Notes under the pieces: model-generated | Told to the model about the DNA's origin: nothing | Databases searched by the model: none | Seen by the model: the letters and a program-made list of their open reading frames with translations, nothing else | From: Candidatus Cybelea sp. | GTDB taxonomy: Bacteria; Vulcanimicrobiota; Vulcanimicrobiia; Vulcanimicrobiales; Vulcanimicrobiaceae | Assembly: GCA_036489315.1 (NCBI GenBank) | Contig: DASXFZ010000044.1 | Location: 86,304 to 150,303, forward strand | DNA: 64,000 nt | Direction of reading: 5' to 3' | Part shown: in pieces, positions 33,762 to 42,929 of the stretch | Layout: each line of letters opens with the position of its first letter | Position numbering within the stretch: position 1 is the first letter of the stretch | Program-made: the position numbers and the translations under genes

Positions 33762-35234
33762 TTGGAACCCCGCGAGGCATATAACACCGGCGAGCTGACG
33801 GCCTGTCTGCGGTTAACGGACCGCTCCGTTAGCATGCGGGACCGGGTCTACCGGATTCGTGCCCTGATCCGCCTCTCGCGTTATCGCGAGGCGTTAACGG
33901 TCATTGCCGCCACGCGCGGGGCGAAACCCGAACAAGAGGCCCTCCTCCGAGCGCTCGAGTCGACCTGCCATTCCTTCCTGGGGACGACGGACTCGGCTCG
34001 TCGCGCGCTCGCGCGCATCCACGTCGAGCCGCAGGGCCCCGATGCGCTGTTCGAAGTCGCCTACGCCCGGATGCTCCTGGGCTGGGTCGAGGGCACCCCG
34101 GACGTGATGCAGCAGGCGCTGCAGGCGGTCGACGTCAGCTCTTGCCCGCACCTCTACGGGCGCTGGCTGTATGCATGCTCTTGGGCCCCCGCGTTACGCG
34201 GCGAGTATCACGAGCAGATGCGCTTTCTCGAACTCTCGATCCGGCACATCGCCCAGGCTCCCGAGGCGTACGACGTCACGCTGCTGGCGAGCGCGACGCG
34301 ATCGCTCGTTCATCTCGTCCGCGAGATTGCGGCGCCGAGCACGTTCGATTTTGCGGTGCGCATCACCGAGACGCTGCCCTGGACCGAAGACCTCGAAGGC
34401 GAACGATTTTTGACGTTTCGCGGGCTGGCCTGGGCCTACGCTTTGCGCGGGTCACACGAGAAAGCGCTGCAGTACGCGTACTTCGCGCGCGACATCGCGC
34501 CGTCCGTGCGATGGGTCGCGGCCTGCTACGCAGACCAAGCCTACTTGGCGAGGATGGCCGGCGAAAATGCGAGCGCCGACGCGCTCCTGCGCCACGCCGT
34601 CGCTTGCGCCCGAGAGACGGACTGGAGTTCCCCGGGTGAGGAACGCGTCGCGATCTTGAACCTCATCGAACTCGCGGCGGATCGCGATCTCCCGGCCGCA
34701 AGCCGCCTCATGGACATTTACGACGCCATTCCGATGACGCTCGCTCCGGCGCTCGCGCTCGGGCGCGATCGCCGCCTGCACGCAATGGAGGACTACGCGC
34801 GCGGCTGCATTCTGGCGGCTTCGGGCCGTCGGGCCGCTGCTCTACAGCTCCTCGCGAGCGCCTACACGTTCTATCGTTCGATCGGTTACGCGTGGCGTGC
34901 GGCCGCGGTTGCGCTGCGGCTTCACGAGGTGAGCGGGGAGCACACGTGGCTGCGTCTGGCCAGCGAAGTCGTCGCCGAGTTTTCGGAGAGTTCCGTCGCG
35001 CGCGATATTCGCCGCCGGGCCGGCATGGTCGAAGATCCTCGCATCGCCGCGTTGACCCCCGCCCAGCGCCGTGTCTACGCGTTGATCTGCCAGGGGCTCA
35101 GCGACAAAGAGATCGCCGGCCACCTGCGCATCTCCCCGGAGACCGTGAAGAATCACGCGGCCCGGATCCGTCTCACCTTCGGCGTTCGCTCGCGTGCGGC
35201 GCTGATCGCGGCGGTCCGCCGGGAGGCCGTATAG
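33762..35234 (+). CDS. LuxR-family regulator with helical-repeat (TPR/MalT-like) sensor domain
   Basis: The 490-residue protein begins at TTG with a weak GGAG upstream. Residues about 20-420 are Ala/Leu/Arg-rich helical pairs typical of TPR-like superhelices, as in the MalT sensor region, but there is no P-loop ATPase. The C-terminus has the LuxR HTH: 'LTPAQRRVYALICQGLSDKEI' region and 'SPETVKNHAARIRL'. It is followed by the Wza-like export gene, so it may control polysaccharide export. The signal is unknown. Confidence 0.75.
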   Translation: MEPREAYNTGELTACLRLTDRSVSMRDRVYRIRALIRLSRYREALTVIAATRGAKPEQEALLRALESTCHSFLGTTDSARRALARIHVEPQGPDALFEVAYARMLLGWVEGTPDVMQQALQAVDVSSCPHLYGRWLYACSWAPALRGEYHEQMRFLELSIRHIAQAPEAYDVTLLASATRSLVHLVREIAAPSTFDFAVRITETLPWTEDLEGERFLTFRGLAWAYALRGSHEKALQYAYFARDIAPSVRWVAACYADQAYLARMAGENASADALLRHAVACARETDWSSPGEERVAILNLIELAADRDLPAASRLMDIYDAIPMTLAPALALGRDRRLHAMEDYARGCILAASGRRAAALQLLASAYTFYRSIGYAWRAAAVALRLHEVSGEHTWLRLASEVVAEFSESSVARDIRRRAGMVEDPRIAALTPAQRRVYALICQGLSDKEIAGHLRISPETVKNHAARIRLTFGVRSRAALIAAVRREAV

Positions 35235-35357
35235 GAGCCGGCCGGCTCCTGGGAGTCTCCAAATAGGCCGACGTTCTCACCCCTCGGGACCATCGCGCGC
35301 CGGGGACCCCGTCGGGCGGACGTTGTGCCCGAGCCCTGCTGGGAGTAGCCTAGAAGC

Positions 35358-36254
35358 GTGACTCGCGCCATCGCGACAGCCTTATTCTGCCTCTGGGCCC
35401 TCCTTCCGAGCGTCGCCTGGAGTTCTTCACTCTCTTCCGACACCGTCATCCATCCGGGCGACCAGCTCAACGTACTCGTCTTCGGCGATCAAACGCTGAC
35501 GCAGAACGTGACCGTTATGCCCGACGGTACGATCGAGTATCCGCTCGTCGGCCGCGTCCACCTGGCGGGAAACACGCCGATCGGCGCGGCGTCGGTGCTT
35601 TCCAGCAAGCTCAAAGCCTACGTTCGCCATCCGGTCATCACGATCTCGATCGTCGCGCTCGGTCAACCGAACGTGCTCGTGCTGGGTGACGTGAAAGCGC
35701 CAGGTAAGTATCCGTTGCGATCCGGCGCAAAGCTCACCGATGCGATCGCGGCTGCCGGCGGCATCGCGGATTCGAACGGCGCCTTTCCCGATGCGCGCGT
35801 CGCCGACGCCGGGGGGAAGGTAACGCTTATCTCGCTGCAAGGTTTGCTGCAGCGCGGCGACACGGCACTCGATTTGCCGCTCTCCGAAGGATCCGTCGTC
35901 TACGTCCCGGGCCCGATAAAGTTTACGGTCGACGTGGCGGGCGCGGTCGATCATCCGGGCGACGTTCAGGTAAACGAGGGCGACCGTTTATCGGTGGCGA
36001 TCGCTAAGGCCGGCGATAGCCAAAACGCGCAAGCCGACCTCAATCACATTCACTTGATTCGAACCAACGCCAGCGGAACGCAAACGACTTCGGAAATCAA
36101 CTTGTACGAAGCGCTCAAGGGTCAAAACCAAGCCGCCGACGTAGCGCTCGAAAAGGGCGACGTCATCTTCGTGCCGCAGGCCTCGAAGCACAACGATATC
36201 TTCGGCGGCATCGGCGACGGTCTGCTCTTCCTCCTCACGCACATCATTCCGTAA
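35358..36254 (+). CDS. Wza-like polysaccharide export protein (SLBB domains)
   Basis: The 298-residue protein starts at GTG with a signal peptide ending near 'SVAWSSS'. It carries a Poly_export domain (PF02563): 'HPGDQLNVLVFGDQTLTQNV' and 'DGTIEYPLVGRVHLAG'. Two SLBB units follow: 'VLGDVKAPGKYPL' and 'DVAGAVDHPGDVQV'. No lipobox cysteine is present, unlike E. coli Wza. It forms or gates the outer-membrane exit for the polymer and should pair with the Wzc-like protein at 19959. It stands apart from the main operons, behind a LuxR-type regulator gene. Confidence 0.87.
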   Translation: MTRAIATALFCLWALLPSVAWSSSLSSDTVIHPGDQLNVLVFGDQTLTQNVTVMPDGTIEYPLVGRVHLAGNTPIGAASVLSSKLKAYVRHPVITISIVALGQPNVLVLGDVKAPGKYPLRSGAKLTDAIAAAGGIADSNGAFPDARVADAGGKVTLISLQGLLQRGDTALDLPLSEGSVVYVPGPIKFTVDVAGAVDHPGDVQVNEGDRLSVAIAKAGDSQNAQADLNHIHLIRTNASGTQTTSEINLYEALKGQNQAADVALEKGDVIFVPQASKHNDIFGGIGDGLLFLLTHIIP

Positions 36255-36306
36255 GCCGCCTCTCCGGCCGGCAAGACAAGGCGCCGCACCTACGGAAGCC
36301 TACGAC

Positions 36307-36597
36307 ATGTCAGCTTACGTCGTCGTAAACGTCAACACGTCGGATCCGCAGCGATACGAGCGCTACAAAGAAATGGCCGAGAGAACGGTCGCGCAGTTCG
36401 GCGGCCGCTATCTCGCCCGCGGCGGAAGACTGGCGGTACTCGAAGGATCTTGGGAGCCGACCCGGATCGTGGTGCTCGAGTTCGATTCTTACGACCGGGC
36501 GATGGAGTGGTGGCACTCCGCCGAATACGCGCCCGCGAAAGCGCTGCGCCAACAGCTCAGCGAGACCGATCTCCTGATCGTCGACGGTTATCCCTAG
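36307..36597 (+). CDS. DUF1330 family protein
   Basis: The 96-residue protein matches DUF1330 closely: 'AYVVVNVNTSDPQRYERYKE', 'GGRYLARGG' and 'LEFDSYDRAMEWWHSAEYAPA'. This is a ferredoxin-like alpha/beta-barrel fold of small cytoplasmic proteins with no established reaction. It stands alone between the export gene and a convergent phosphatase-like gene. Confidence 0.88.
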   Translation: MSAYVVVNVNTSDPQRYERYKEMAERTVAQFGGRYLARGGRLAVLEGSWEPTRIVVLEFDSYDRAMEWWHSAEYAPAKALRQQLSETDLLIVDGYP

Positions 36598-36612
36598 TTG
36601 CCGTACGGGTCG

Positions 36613-38832
36613 CTAGTGATTGTGCGCCAGGATATCCGTTAGGATGCCGGGTGCGACGGCATCGGGGCGGCGAAAGTCTAGCCGGGCACTGAGTGCGGAA
36701 CCGTAGGCGACCTTTGAATTGCGCGTCGTCAGATCGGCCTTCGGCGCGATGACGGCGAACGGCGCCAGATTCGCGGTCGTCGTGAAGGCCGAGTAGAGCG
36801 GCGCGGCCGTAGCGTCGTAGTTCGAGAGCGGCCGCAGGCCGAGCAGCAGTTCGATCGTGCGAAGCACGCTGACGGTGGCGAAGTGATCGTGTATGACGCC
36901 GCCGCGGGCGTAGGGCGAGGCGATGTAGAGGGTGGTGCGCTGATCGCTGACGTGATCGGCGCCGTCTTGGGCGTCGTCCTCGGTGATGAAGATCGCGCTG
37001 GAGGCCCAAACTCGAGAGTGGGAAATCGCGTCCACGATCTGTCCGACGGCGTAGTCGTTCGTGGCGATGTAGGCCGCCGGCGTAAGCTTTCCGGCTCGCG
37101 TCCCGGCGGTGTGGTCGTTGGGAAGCCACATATACTCGAGTTGCGGCAGCGTATCGGCCGCTGTGAAAGCGTCGAACTCCCGCTTCCATTCCTTGACGCG
37201 ATCCAGATCGCTGTAATCCAAGTTCCAGCCGACGTAGTGCGGATCGAATCGAGTGCCCAGGCTCGGGGCGGTAGCCGCGATGTGCCCTTCGGCGGGCGGC
37301 ATCAACGCCATCTCGCCGTAGTCGCGAAAGCTCACGCCCGCACGGCGCGCCGCATCCCAAATATAACCGCTGCTTGGAACGCCGGCGCCAATTCCGGTCA
37401 GCACGTCGTCGTCGTCGAGGCGGCCGCCGTAGACGGGGGGCCAGGTGCGCTCGACGTAGTCGTTCGCAAAGGCGCCGTCGGCCCAGTTGTGACCCGCGTC
37501 GCTCACCTCGCCGCTGGCGTAAAAGTTGTCGAAGAGCCCGAAGCGCTGCGCGAGTGCGTGTTGATTGGGTGTCACTCGCGCGCCGAACCAAACGAGTTTG
37601 GGATCGCCGTTGCCGGCCGGCAGGTCGCCGAGAATCTGATCGTACGTGCGATTCTCTTTGAGAATGAAGAAGACGTGCGCAATGGGACCGCCCGGGTGCA
37701 GAATCGTGCGCGGCGGCCGCGGCGCCTCTCCCTGCGCGCCTTGCGGATTCGGCGCCAGGCCGGCGCTGGCCGAGATCTCACGAATCGAGCCGAACTGGAT
37801 CGCGGCGATGTAGCCGCGATTGCCGCGGCTCATCACGTCGAAGTCGGGGTTCGGCTTCGTGCCCTCGCCCTTTCCGTCGATAACCACGAGGTCGTTGCCC
37901 AGGGGGACGACATCGGTGGGGTACCACCCCGCCGGGAGGCGTGCCGATATGCGGCCGTTGCGCAAAACCACGACCTCGTTTGCGGCTCCTAAGCTGACGA
38001 AGAGGCGGTCGCCTTCGAGCGCGAGCGCATTGGGCGAGGAGCCGATCGCGTGCGCGACGCTGCCGACGAAGACGTCGCTGCGCCGCCTGCCGGTCTGCGC
38101 GTCGTACAGGCCCACCGTATCGGCGTCGGCCTGCGCAACGTAGAGCGTATTTCCGCTGGCGAGAACGTCGCTGGGATGCAGATCCGTCGTAATGTGACGC
38201 ACGCGCAGCGTAGCGACGTTGACGGCGGCGACGTAGCTCGCGGACCGAACCGCCGCGAAGAGCGTCTTGCCGTCGGTGGAGAAAGCGAGGCTGCGAGGCC
38301 GCAGGCCGACTGCGATCGGCCGGGCCGCGCGCAGCGCGTCGAGCTTACCGATGCGGACGGCGCCGTCACCGTTGAAGGCAACCGCAAAGACGCCGTGACT
38401 CTCCGCGACCGAAACCGGATAGGATTTCGGCGGCAGCGCGATCTTTCTGACCGTCGCCGCGTGCGGATCGATCGCAAAGAGCGCGTCGGCGTTGGCACCG
38501 GCGACGAAGATCCCGCGCTGCGTCCAGACCGGGCGTCCGTAGGCGCCGGCCAAGTTGTAGCGTTTGACGAGCCGTAGTCCGCGCGTCGCGTAGAGCGAGA
38601 GCGCCGGAGGGTTGAAACCGGACTCGACTACGGCGATCGTCGAACCGTCGGGCGAGCGCGCGGCGCCTTGCGGCATGGTACCGGTCGCGACGATCGCGCC
38701 GGCCGGGGCTTGCAGCACCCAGCCGTTTGGCAGAACGCTGCGCGCGGTATCTTGCGCGTGGAGCATCGCCGACGTCAGCGAAGCAACGGCTGCGAGCAGG
38801 ATGGCTGCGAAGAACGGCGCGCGATTTCTCAC
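36613..38832 (-). CDS. Secreted YncE-like beta-propeller fused to a phosphoesterase domain
   Basis: The 739-residue protein has a signal peptide (about 1-26). Residues 40-350 are YncE-like propeller blades ('RSPDGSTIAVVESG', 'LRPRSLAFSTDGKTLF'). From about 375 a PF04185 phosphoesterase domain follows, with 'LKENRTYDQILGDL' (metal Glu-Asn) and 'ITEDDAQDGADHV' (Asp-Asp). This is the known bifunctional YncE/alkaline-phosphatase architecture. It probably hydrolyses phosphate esters outside the cytoplasm. It is a third PF04185 member in the window and retains the metal residues. Confidence 0.87.
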   Translation of the reverse strand: MRNRAPFFAAILLAAVASLTSAMLHAQDTARSVLPNGWVLQAPAGAIVATGTMPQGAARSPDGSTIAVVESGFNPPALSLYATRGLRLVKRYNLAGAYGRPVWTQRGIFVAGANADALFAIDPHAATVRKIALPPKSYPVSVAESHGVFAVAFNGDGAVRIGKLDALRAARPIAVGLRPRSLAFSTDGKTLFAAVRSASYVAAVNVATLRVRHITTDLHPSDVLASGNTLYVAQADADTVGLYDAQTGRRRSDVFVGSVAHAIGSSPNALALEGDRLFVSLGAANEVVVLRNGRISARLPAGWYPTDVVPLGNDLVVIDGKGEGTKPNPDFDVMSRGNRGYIAAIQFGSIREISASAGLAPNPQGAQGEAPRPPRTILHPGGPIAHVFFILKENRTYDQILGDLPAGNGDPKLVWFGARVTPNQHALAQRFGLFDNFYASGEVSDAGHNWADGAFANDYVERTWPPVYGGRLDDDDVLTGIGAGVPSSGYIWDAARRAGVSFRDYGEMALMPPAEGHIAATAPSLGTRFDPHYVGWNLDYSDLDRVKEWKREFDAFTAADTLPQLEYMWLPNDHTAGTRAGKLTPAAYIATNDYAVGQIVDAISHSRVWASSAIFITEDDAQDGADHVSDQRTTLYIASPYARGGVIHDHFATVSVLRTIELLLGLRPLSNYDATAAPLYSAFTTTANLAPFAVIAPKADLTTRNSKVAYGSALSARLDFRRPDAVAPGILTDILAHNH

Positions 38833-38871
38833 AAACTCTCAAAGCTCCATAGCGACTCGAGGTTTACTGTT

Positions 38872-38936
38872 TTTCGCCGCTGACGCTCTGCGTCTTTGCG
38901 TGCGGGCGAAACCGGCGAGACCATTGCGGGTTTTTT
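38872..38936 (+). promoter_or_regulatory. Structured leader upstream of the EamA transporter gene
   Basis: TTTCGCC (38872-38878) pairs with GGCGAAA (38905-38911), enclosing a GACGC-TCT-GCGTC hairpin (38882-38894). AAACC (38909-38913) can pair instead with GGTTT (38929-38933), just before a T6 run (38931-38936). The two pairings share AAA, an attenuator-like arrangement. Stems are short, so this is tentative. Confidence 0.3.
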
Positions 38937-38963
38937 GTGCGCGTGAAGCGCTGGGAGCGAACC

Positions 38964-39845
38964 ATGCCCTGGATCGCGCTAGGGATCGTCTACGTCTTTT
39001 GGGGCTCGACGTATCTCGGCATACGGGTTGCGGTCGAGACGATTCCGCCGTACCTCATGACGGGCGTGCGCTACGCGATCGCGGGTCTATTGCTGTTGAG
39101 CTGGCAGTGGCTGACCGCCAAGCACAAGCCGGGACTGCCGAGCCGCCGGGAGCTCTTGCGAATTGCTTCGACCGCGTTCTTGCTGCTGGTGGTGGGGAAC
39201 GGTCTCCTCTGTCTTTCGGAGACGCGAGTCGAATCGGGAACCTCGGCGTTGTTGATCGCGACGACGCCGATTTGGATGATTTTGCTCGATGCGCTGCGCG
39301 CCCGGAGGCTGCCGAGCCTGCTTGCCGTCGCGGGATTGATCGTCGGAAGCGTGGGGATCGCTGTGCTCGTCGGCCGGGGCGCCGGGCATGCCAACGCGCT
39401 CTTCGCCGGCCTTATTCTGCTGGCGTCTCTCTCTTGGGCGCTGGGCTCGGTTTTCGTCGGACGCGAGCATCACCACCCCTTCACCGCCTCGCTCGAGATG
39501 AGCATCGGAGGTGCGCTCTGCATCGTCGTCGGGCTCGCAAGCGGTGAGGCGTCGCAGCTGCATGTCGCGGCGATCTCTGCCGCCTCGTTATGGGGTATGC
39601 TCTGGCTGATCACCGGCGGCGCACTCGTTGGATACAGCGCGTATGCCTATGTGGTCCGCGTGCTTCCGACGGCTACGGTCGCAACCTACGGTTACGTCAA
39701 TCCCATCGTCGCCGTAATCCTCGGCGCGCTCGTGCTCGGCGAGCGGGTGACCTGGAACGTTTTGCTGGGCGGGGTAGCGGTCGTGCTCTCCGTGATCTTG
39801 ATTCTCTTGGGCAGCCGCGACGTTTCCGAGGAACTTAGCGCGTGA
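38964..39845 (+). CDS. EamA/DMT-family transporter
   Basis: ATG 38964 has GGGAG 6 nt upstream and is preferred over GTG 38937. The 293-residue protein has ten hydrophobic helices in two EamA repeats, with 'YVFWGSTYLGIRVAVETIPP' at the start of the first and 'GYSAYAYVVRVLPTATVATYGYVNPI' spread over the second. Such transporters move metabolites or amino acids across the inner membrane, usually as exporters. The substrate is unknown. Confidence 0.9.
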   Translation: MPWIALGIVYVFWGSTYLGIRVAVETIPPYLMTGVRYAIAGLLLLSWQWLTAKHKPGLPSRRELLRIASTAFLLLVVGNGLLCLSETRVESGTSALLIATTPIWMILLDALRARRLPSLLAVAGLIVGSVGIAVLVGRGAGHANALFAGLILLASLSWALGSVFVGREHHHPFTASLEMSIGGALCIVVGLASGEASQLHVAAISAASLWGMLWLITGGALVGYSAYAYVVRVLPTATVATYGYVNPIVAVILGALVLGERVTWNVLLGGVAVVLSVILILLGSRDVSEELSA

Positions 39846-39855
39846 CGCTTGCGTG

Positions 39856-40422
39856 CTACCGGGCGAGCTCGGCGCGGGTGTCGACGTCGAAGAACGCGCC
39901 TTCGTCTTCGCTGCGCAGCGTCCGCCGGACGAGCGCCGGATCCCCACGCAAAACGTGCAGCGTGTCGCCGTCGGCCAGCATCGCAATCCTCCGGCGTGCG
40001 CTAGGTGCAAAAACGACGGGATGCCCGGGGGCGCCGCTGCGCGCGTGCACTGGATACGCGACGTCGGCGTCGGCCAATGCCGCGCAGAGCGCGGCGATGA
40101 GGCCCTCGCTCACGAGCGGTTTATCGCCGAGCAGAACGACCAGCGCGTCGCCGGGGGAAATCGCCGCATCGGCAAGTGCGAGCGAGTGCGCCATACCCCG
40201 CTGCGGCTCGCGGTTGACGATAAGCGTGACGTCGTCGCGGTCGCGCAGAGCCTCGGCAACCGCGCCGCCCGCGACCAGTACCGGCCGCCAGCGTCGCGCC
40301 GCCGCGATCGCGTAGTCGATCAGGGGCTTGCCGCGAAAGCTCATTAGCAGTTTTTGCGCGCCCATGCGCGTCGAAAGGCCTGCAGCTAGGATAACCACGC
40401 GAGCCTGCGGCGAGCGCGTCAT
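39856..40422 (-). CDS. MobA/MocA-like nucleotidyltransferase
   Basis: The 188-residue protein has the NTP-transferase start 'VVILAAGLSTRMGAQKLLMS' (G-x-G/S-x-R-x-G-x-x-K loop), 'GDKPLVSEGL' (metal Asp region) and 'PGHPVVFAPSARR', as in MocA/YgfJ cytidylyltransferases that mature molybdenum cofactor. No molybdoenzyme or other cofactor gene is visible in the window, so it is an orphan. A role in another nucleotide activation step is possible. Confidence 0.82.
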   Translation of the reverse strand: MTRSPQARVVILAAGLSTRMGAQKLLMSFRGKPLIDYAIAAARRWRPVLVAGGAVAEALRDRDDVTLIVNREPQRGMAHSLALADAAISPGDALVVLLGDKPLVSEGLIAALCAALADADVAYPVHARSGAPGHPVVFAPSARRRIAMLADGDTLHVLRGDPALVRRTLRSEDEGAFFDVDTRAELAR

Positions 40423-40426
40423 CGCC

Positions 40427-40927
40427 TCAATGCTTTTGCGATGCTCCAGACGCCATCAGCGTCCACGTTTTGCCGCCGTCGGTCGAATACTCGGTGCGCC
40501 AGTTGTACAGGCTGGGATTCGCCCATACGTTGAGGGTTCGAATCGTAACGTTCCCGCCTTTATCGGTGAACGAATAGGGGTACGCGATCGTGTTGCCGTC
40601 GACGGTGATGTCCATCGAGGTCGTCCGGCTCGCGTGGACGTTGTAGAAGCGATAGCCGGCCTTGGCCCGATCGTACGAGTAGATTCCGAGATCGTCGTCG
40701 GTGGCGCCGTTCATCTGCACGCTTTGCTGGCAAATCAAGAAGAGATGGTCGTTCGACCAGGCACAAGTCGTCGTCGCCGTCGCCGATCCCGCCTTGCTGT
40801 AGGGCCCGTCGACGAACGTACCCTGACTCTGCCACGTGCCGACGAAGCGGTCGAGCTCGTCGAGCGGCGCGCAAAGCGCACGGCACGGCCACAAGGCCGC
40901 ACCGGCGAGGACGAGCACCAGCCACAC
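40427..40927 (-). CDS. Secreted DUF1579-like protein
   Basis: The 166-residue product starts at GTG with a signal peptide ('LVLVLAGAALWPCRALCAP'). 'LDRFVGTWQSQGTF' and the following beta-rich sequence with 'YSYDRAKAGYRFYNV' resemble lipocalin-like DUF1579 proteins. Function is unknown. It begins 6 nt after the stop of the beta-propeller lipoprotein gene at 40934, suggesting co-transcription. Confidence 0.6.
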   Translation of the reverse strand: MWLVLVLAGAALWPCRALCAPLDELDRFVGTWQSQGTFVDGPYSKAGSATATTTCAWSNDHLFLICQQSVQMNGATDDDLGIYSYDRAKAGYRFYNVHASRTTSMDITVDGNTIAYPYSFTDKGGNVTIRTLNVWANPSLYNWRTEYSTDGGKTWTLMASGASQKH

Positions 40928-40933
40928 GCGCAG

Positions 40934-41944
40934 TTAGCCGCCCTCTCCGGAGACCGCGACGCCGTACACCGAACTCAAGCCGTTCGTAATCGTGTTGACC
41001 AGCGTTCCGGACGCGTAATCGTAGACGAACAGCTTGTTGGCCTCGGGGTCGGCGACGTAGAGATGCACGTTCTTCTTGTCGAGCGCGATCCGGAAGGGAT
41101 CTTCGATCCCTTGATTGATCGTCTCCGACGGTTGCGTGGCGCCCGCCGGGAAGACGTAGACGGCCGCGTTGCCGCTGCCGGAACCTTGATCCGCAACGAC
41201 GACGTCGGCCTTTGAGTCGACCGCGTCTCCGGCCGACCACACGATCGGCAGATCGAGGTTGGTGCCTTTGGTCGACTTGGGCGCGTATTCGTTGACGGCT
41301 CCGGGACCGCCGCCGTGGCTGCCGGTGTTGTATGAAACGTACAGGTTTCGCTTCGCGTCGAGCGCCGCGCCCTGAGGATCGGTCACCGAGATCGTTCGCT
41401 TGGAACGGGTCTTGCCGCGCGCGAACTCGACGACCTTTCCGCCGACGAGATCGTCGACGAAGAGCACGCCCTTCGTACTGACGGTTACGTTGGTGGGATA
41501 GGCGAAGCCCGTGTACTGCAGTTTCCAGGTCGTGGCGCCGCGCTTGTACATCGTCACGGTTTGGTTCGACGCGTTCGCCACGAAGAGATCGCCTTGCGCG
41601 TCGACAAAGCATCCCTGGGGCCCGCTGATTCCATCGGTGATCTCGCCGATCGGGCTCTGGTTCGACCCGCTCGTCGAGTAGATCTCGATCGCGTTAGCGG
41701 TAAAATCTGCGACGTAGATCAGCGGTTTCCCCGACTTCGCGGCCGGCGAGAGCCAGCCGCCGCTCCGATGCGACGGTTGCGGCGCGCCGAGCCGGTTTGC
41801 AACTCGGGCCGCACGTTCGGGGCCCGTCCCCGCTGCCGGCGTGAGCGCTGCGCCTTGCGGCGATCCGCCGCTCGCGCATCCCGCGACGAGCCAAAACGCG
41901 GCGAGCGCCGCGACGTAACACGAAAACGAACGAGGGTTCTGCAT
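40934..41944 (-). CDS. Beta-propeller (NHL/SMP-30-like) lipoprotein
   Basis: The 336-residue protein has a lipoprotein signal ending in 'LVAGC' and six propeller-like repeats such as 'IYVADFTANAIEIY', 'GISGPQGCFVDAQGDLFVAN' and 'AALDAKRNLYVSYN'. A strong AGGAGGAG lies just before the ATG at 41944. It is a tandem paralogue of the next gene (41958-42890), sharing the 'PIGEIT/PIGKIT-xGISGPxG' core. The predicted site is the cell surface or periplasm; ligand unknown. Confidence 0.8.
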   Translation of the reverse strand: MQNPRSFSCYVAALAAFWLVAGCASGGSPQGAALTPAAGTGPERAARVANRLGAPQPSHRSGGWLSPAAKSGKPLIYVADFTANAIEIYSTSGSNQSPIGEITDGISGPQGCFVDAQGDLFVANASNQTVTMYKRGATTWKLQYTGFAYPTNVTVSTKGVLFVDDLVGGKVVEFARGKTRSKRTISVTDPQGAALDAKRNLYVSYNTGSHGGGPGAVNEYAPKSTKGTNLDLPIVWSAGDAVDSKADVVVADQGSGSGNAAVYVFPAGATQPSETINQGIEDPFRIALDKKNVHLYVADPEANKLFVYDYASGTLVNTITNGLSSVYGVAVSGEGG

Positions 41945-41957
41945 AGAAGTACTCCTC

Positions 41958-42890
41958 CTAAAGCGGGGCGGCGGGATCGAGGGCTAGGCCGTTGGGACCG
42001 TCGACGCCGTCGGTGATCGTGTCGACGAGCTTGCCGCTGGGATAAGCGTACACATATACGGCGTTGCCGACCGAGTCGCCGACGTAGACTTGCTTTTCTT
42101 TGCGCGAGAAGCGAACCGGATCCGGATCGAGCGTGTTGCCGGCAAACATGCGCTTGCGCTGGGTCTTGCCCGGCGCAAAGACGAGAACCCCGGGCAGGCC
42201 CTGATCCGCGGTGACGATATCGCCCGCGCGGTCCAGCGCGATGCCGCCGGGCTCCTTGGTGACGATGCCGAGGTTCGTGCCCTGCGCGCTCCCCGGCGAA
42301 TATTCGATAATTTCACCGTTGCTGAAGTTGGCCGCGTAGGTGGTCACGTAAACGTTCGCGGCTCGGTCGAGCGCGACGTCGATCGGAAAAACGAGATTGG
42401 TGATCTTGCGTTTGGGCGTGTTCGACTCTTGCGCGAAGACGGTCAGCGACGGCGGGCTCAGGCTCGTAACGTAGACATTCTGTTTGGCGTCGACCGCAAC
42501 CCCGGCGGGATCGTCGAGCCCCGAATAGGTAAAGCTCGGGGCGCTGTTGCCGCGTGCATACTCGGTTACGGTACCGCCGTTGGTGTTGGTGATGTAAAGG
42601 TTGCCCTTGGCGTCGACGCTCTCGCCTTCGGGCCCGCTGATTCCATTGGTAATCTTGCCGATCGGCGCCTGATTGTGCCCTTTGGCGCAGTAGATCGCGA
42701 CGTAATTAAGACGATAGCTCGAGACGTAGAGTTTAGCGCCGCTGCACTTCTTGACGGCCGGCGAGATCTGCGAACCTGCCTGCAATTGCGGCTGCAGTCC
42801 GACGCCGGATGCATTCGAGCAGGCCGCCAGGATCGACAGGCCGATCGCCGCCGAAGCGGCGCGATGTCGTTCGATAAAGGGACGATGCAT
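41958..42890 (-). CDS. Beta-propeller (NHL/SMP-30-like) lipoprotein, tandem paralogue
   Basis: The 310-residue protein starts with 'MHRPFIERHRAASAAIGLSILAAC' (lipobox 'LAAC'). It carries NHL-like blades: 'PIGKITNGISGPEGESVDAK', 'LYITNTNGGTVTEYARG' and 'IALDRAGDIVTADQG'. It precedes its paralogue at 40934 by 13 nt in the same operon. Two cysteines near the N-terminus and in 'IYCAKG' may pair. Function unknown. Confidence 0.8.
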   Translation of the reverse strand: MHRPFIERHRAASAAIGLSILAACSNASGVGLQPQLQAGSQISPAVKKCSGAKLYVSSYRLNYVAIYCAKGHNQAPIGKITNGISGPEGESVDAKGNLYITNTNGGTVTEYARGNSAPSFTYSGLDDPAGVAVDAKQNVYVTSLSPPSLTVFAQESNTPKRKITNLVFPIDVALDRAANVYVTTYAANFSNGEIIEYSPGSAQGTNLGIVTKEPGGIALDRAGDIVTADQGLPGVLVFAPGKTQRKRMFAGNTLDPDPVRFSRKEKQVYVGDSVGNAVYVYAYPSGKLVDTITDGVDGPNGLALDPAAPL

Positions 42891-42929
42891 TGCAGTCTTT
42901 GCGCTTCGCGCAGATTCCGGCGAGTCCCC

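Noticed and set aside
36307..36597. DUF1330 gene as part of a toxin-antitoxin pair
   Set aside because: It stands alone, with no small partner gene on either side.
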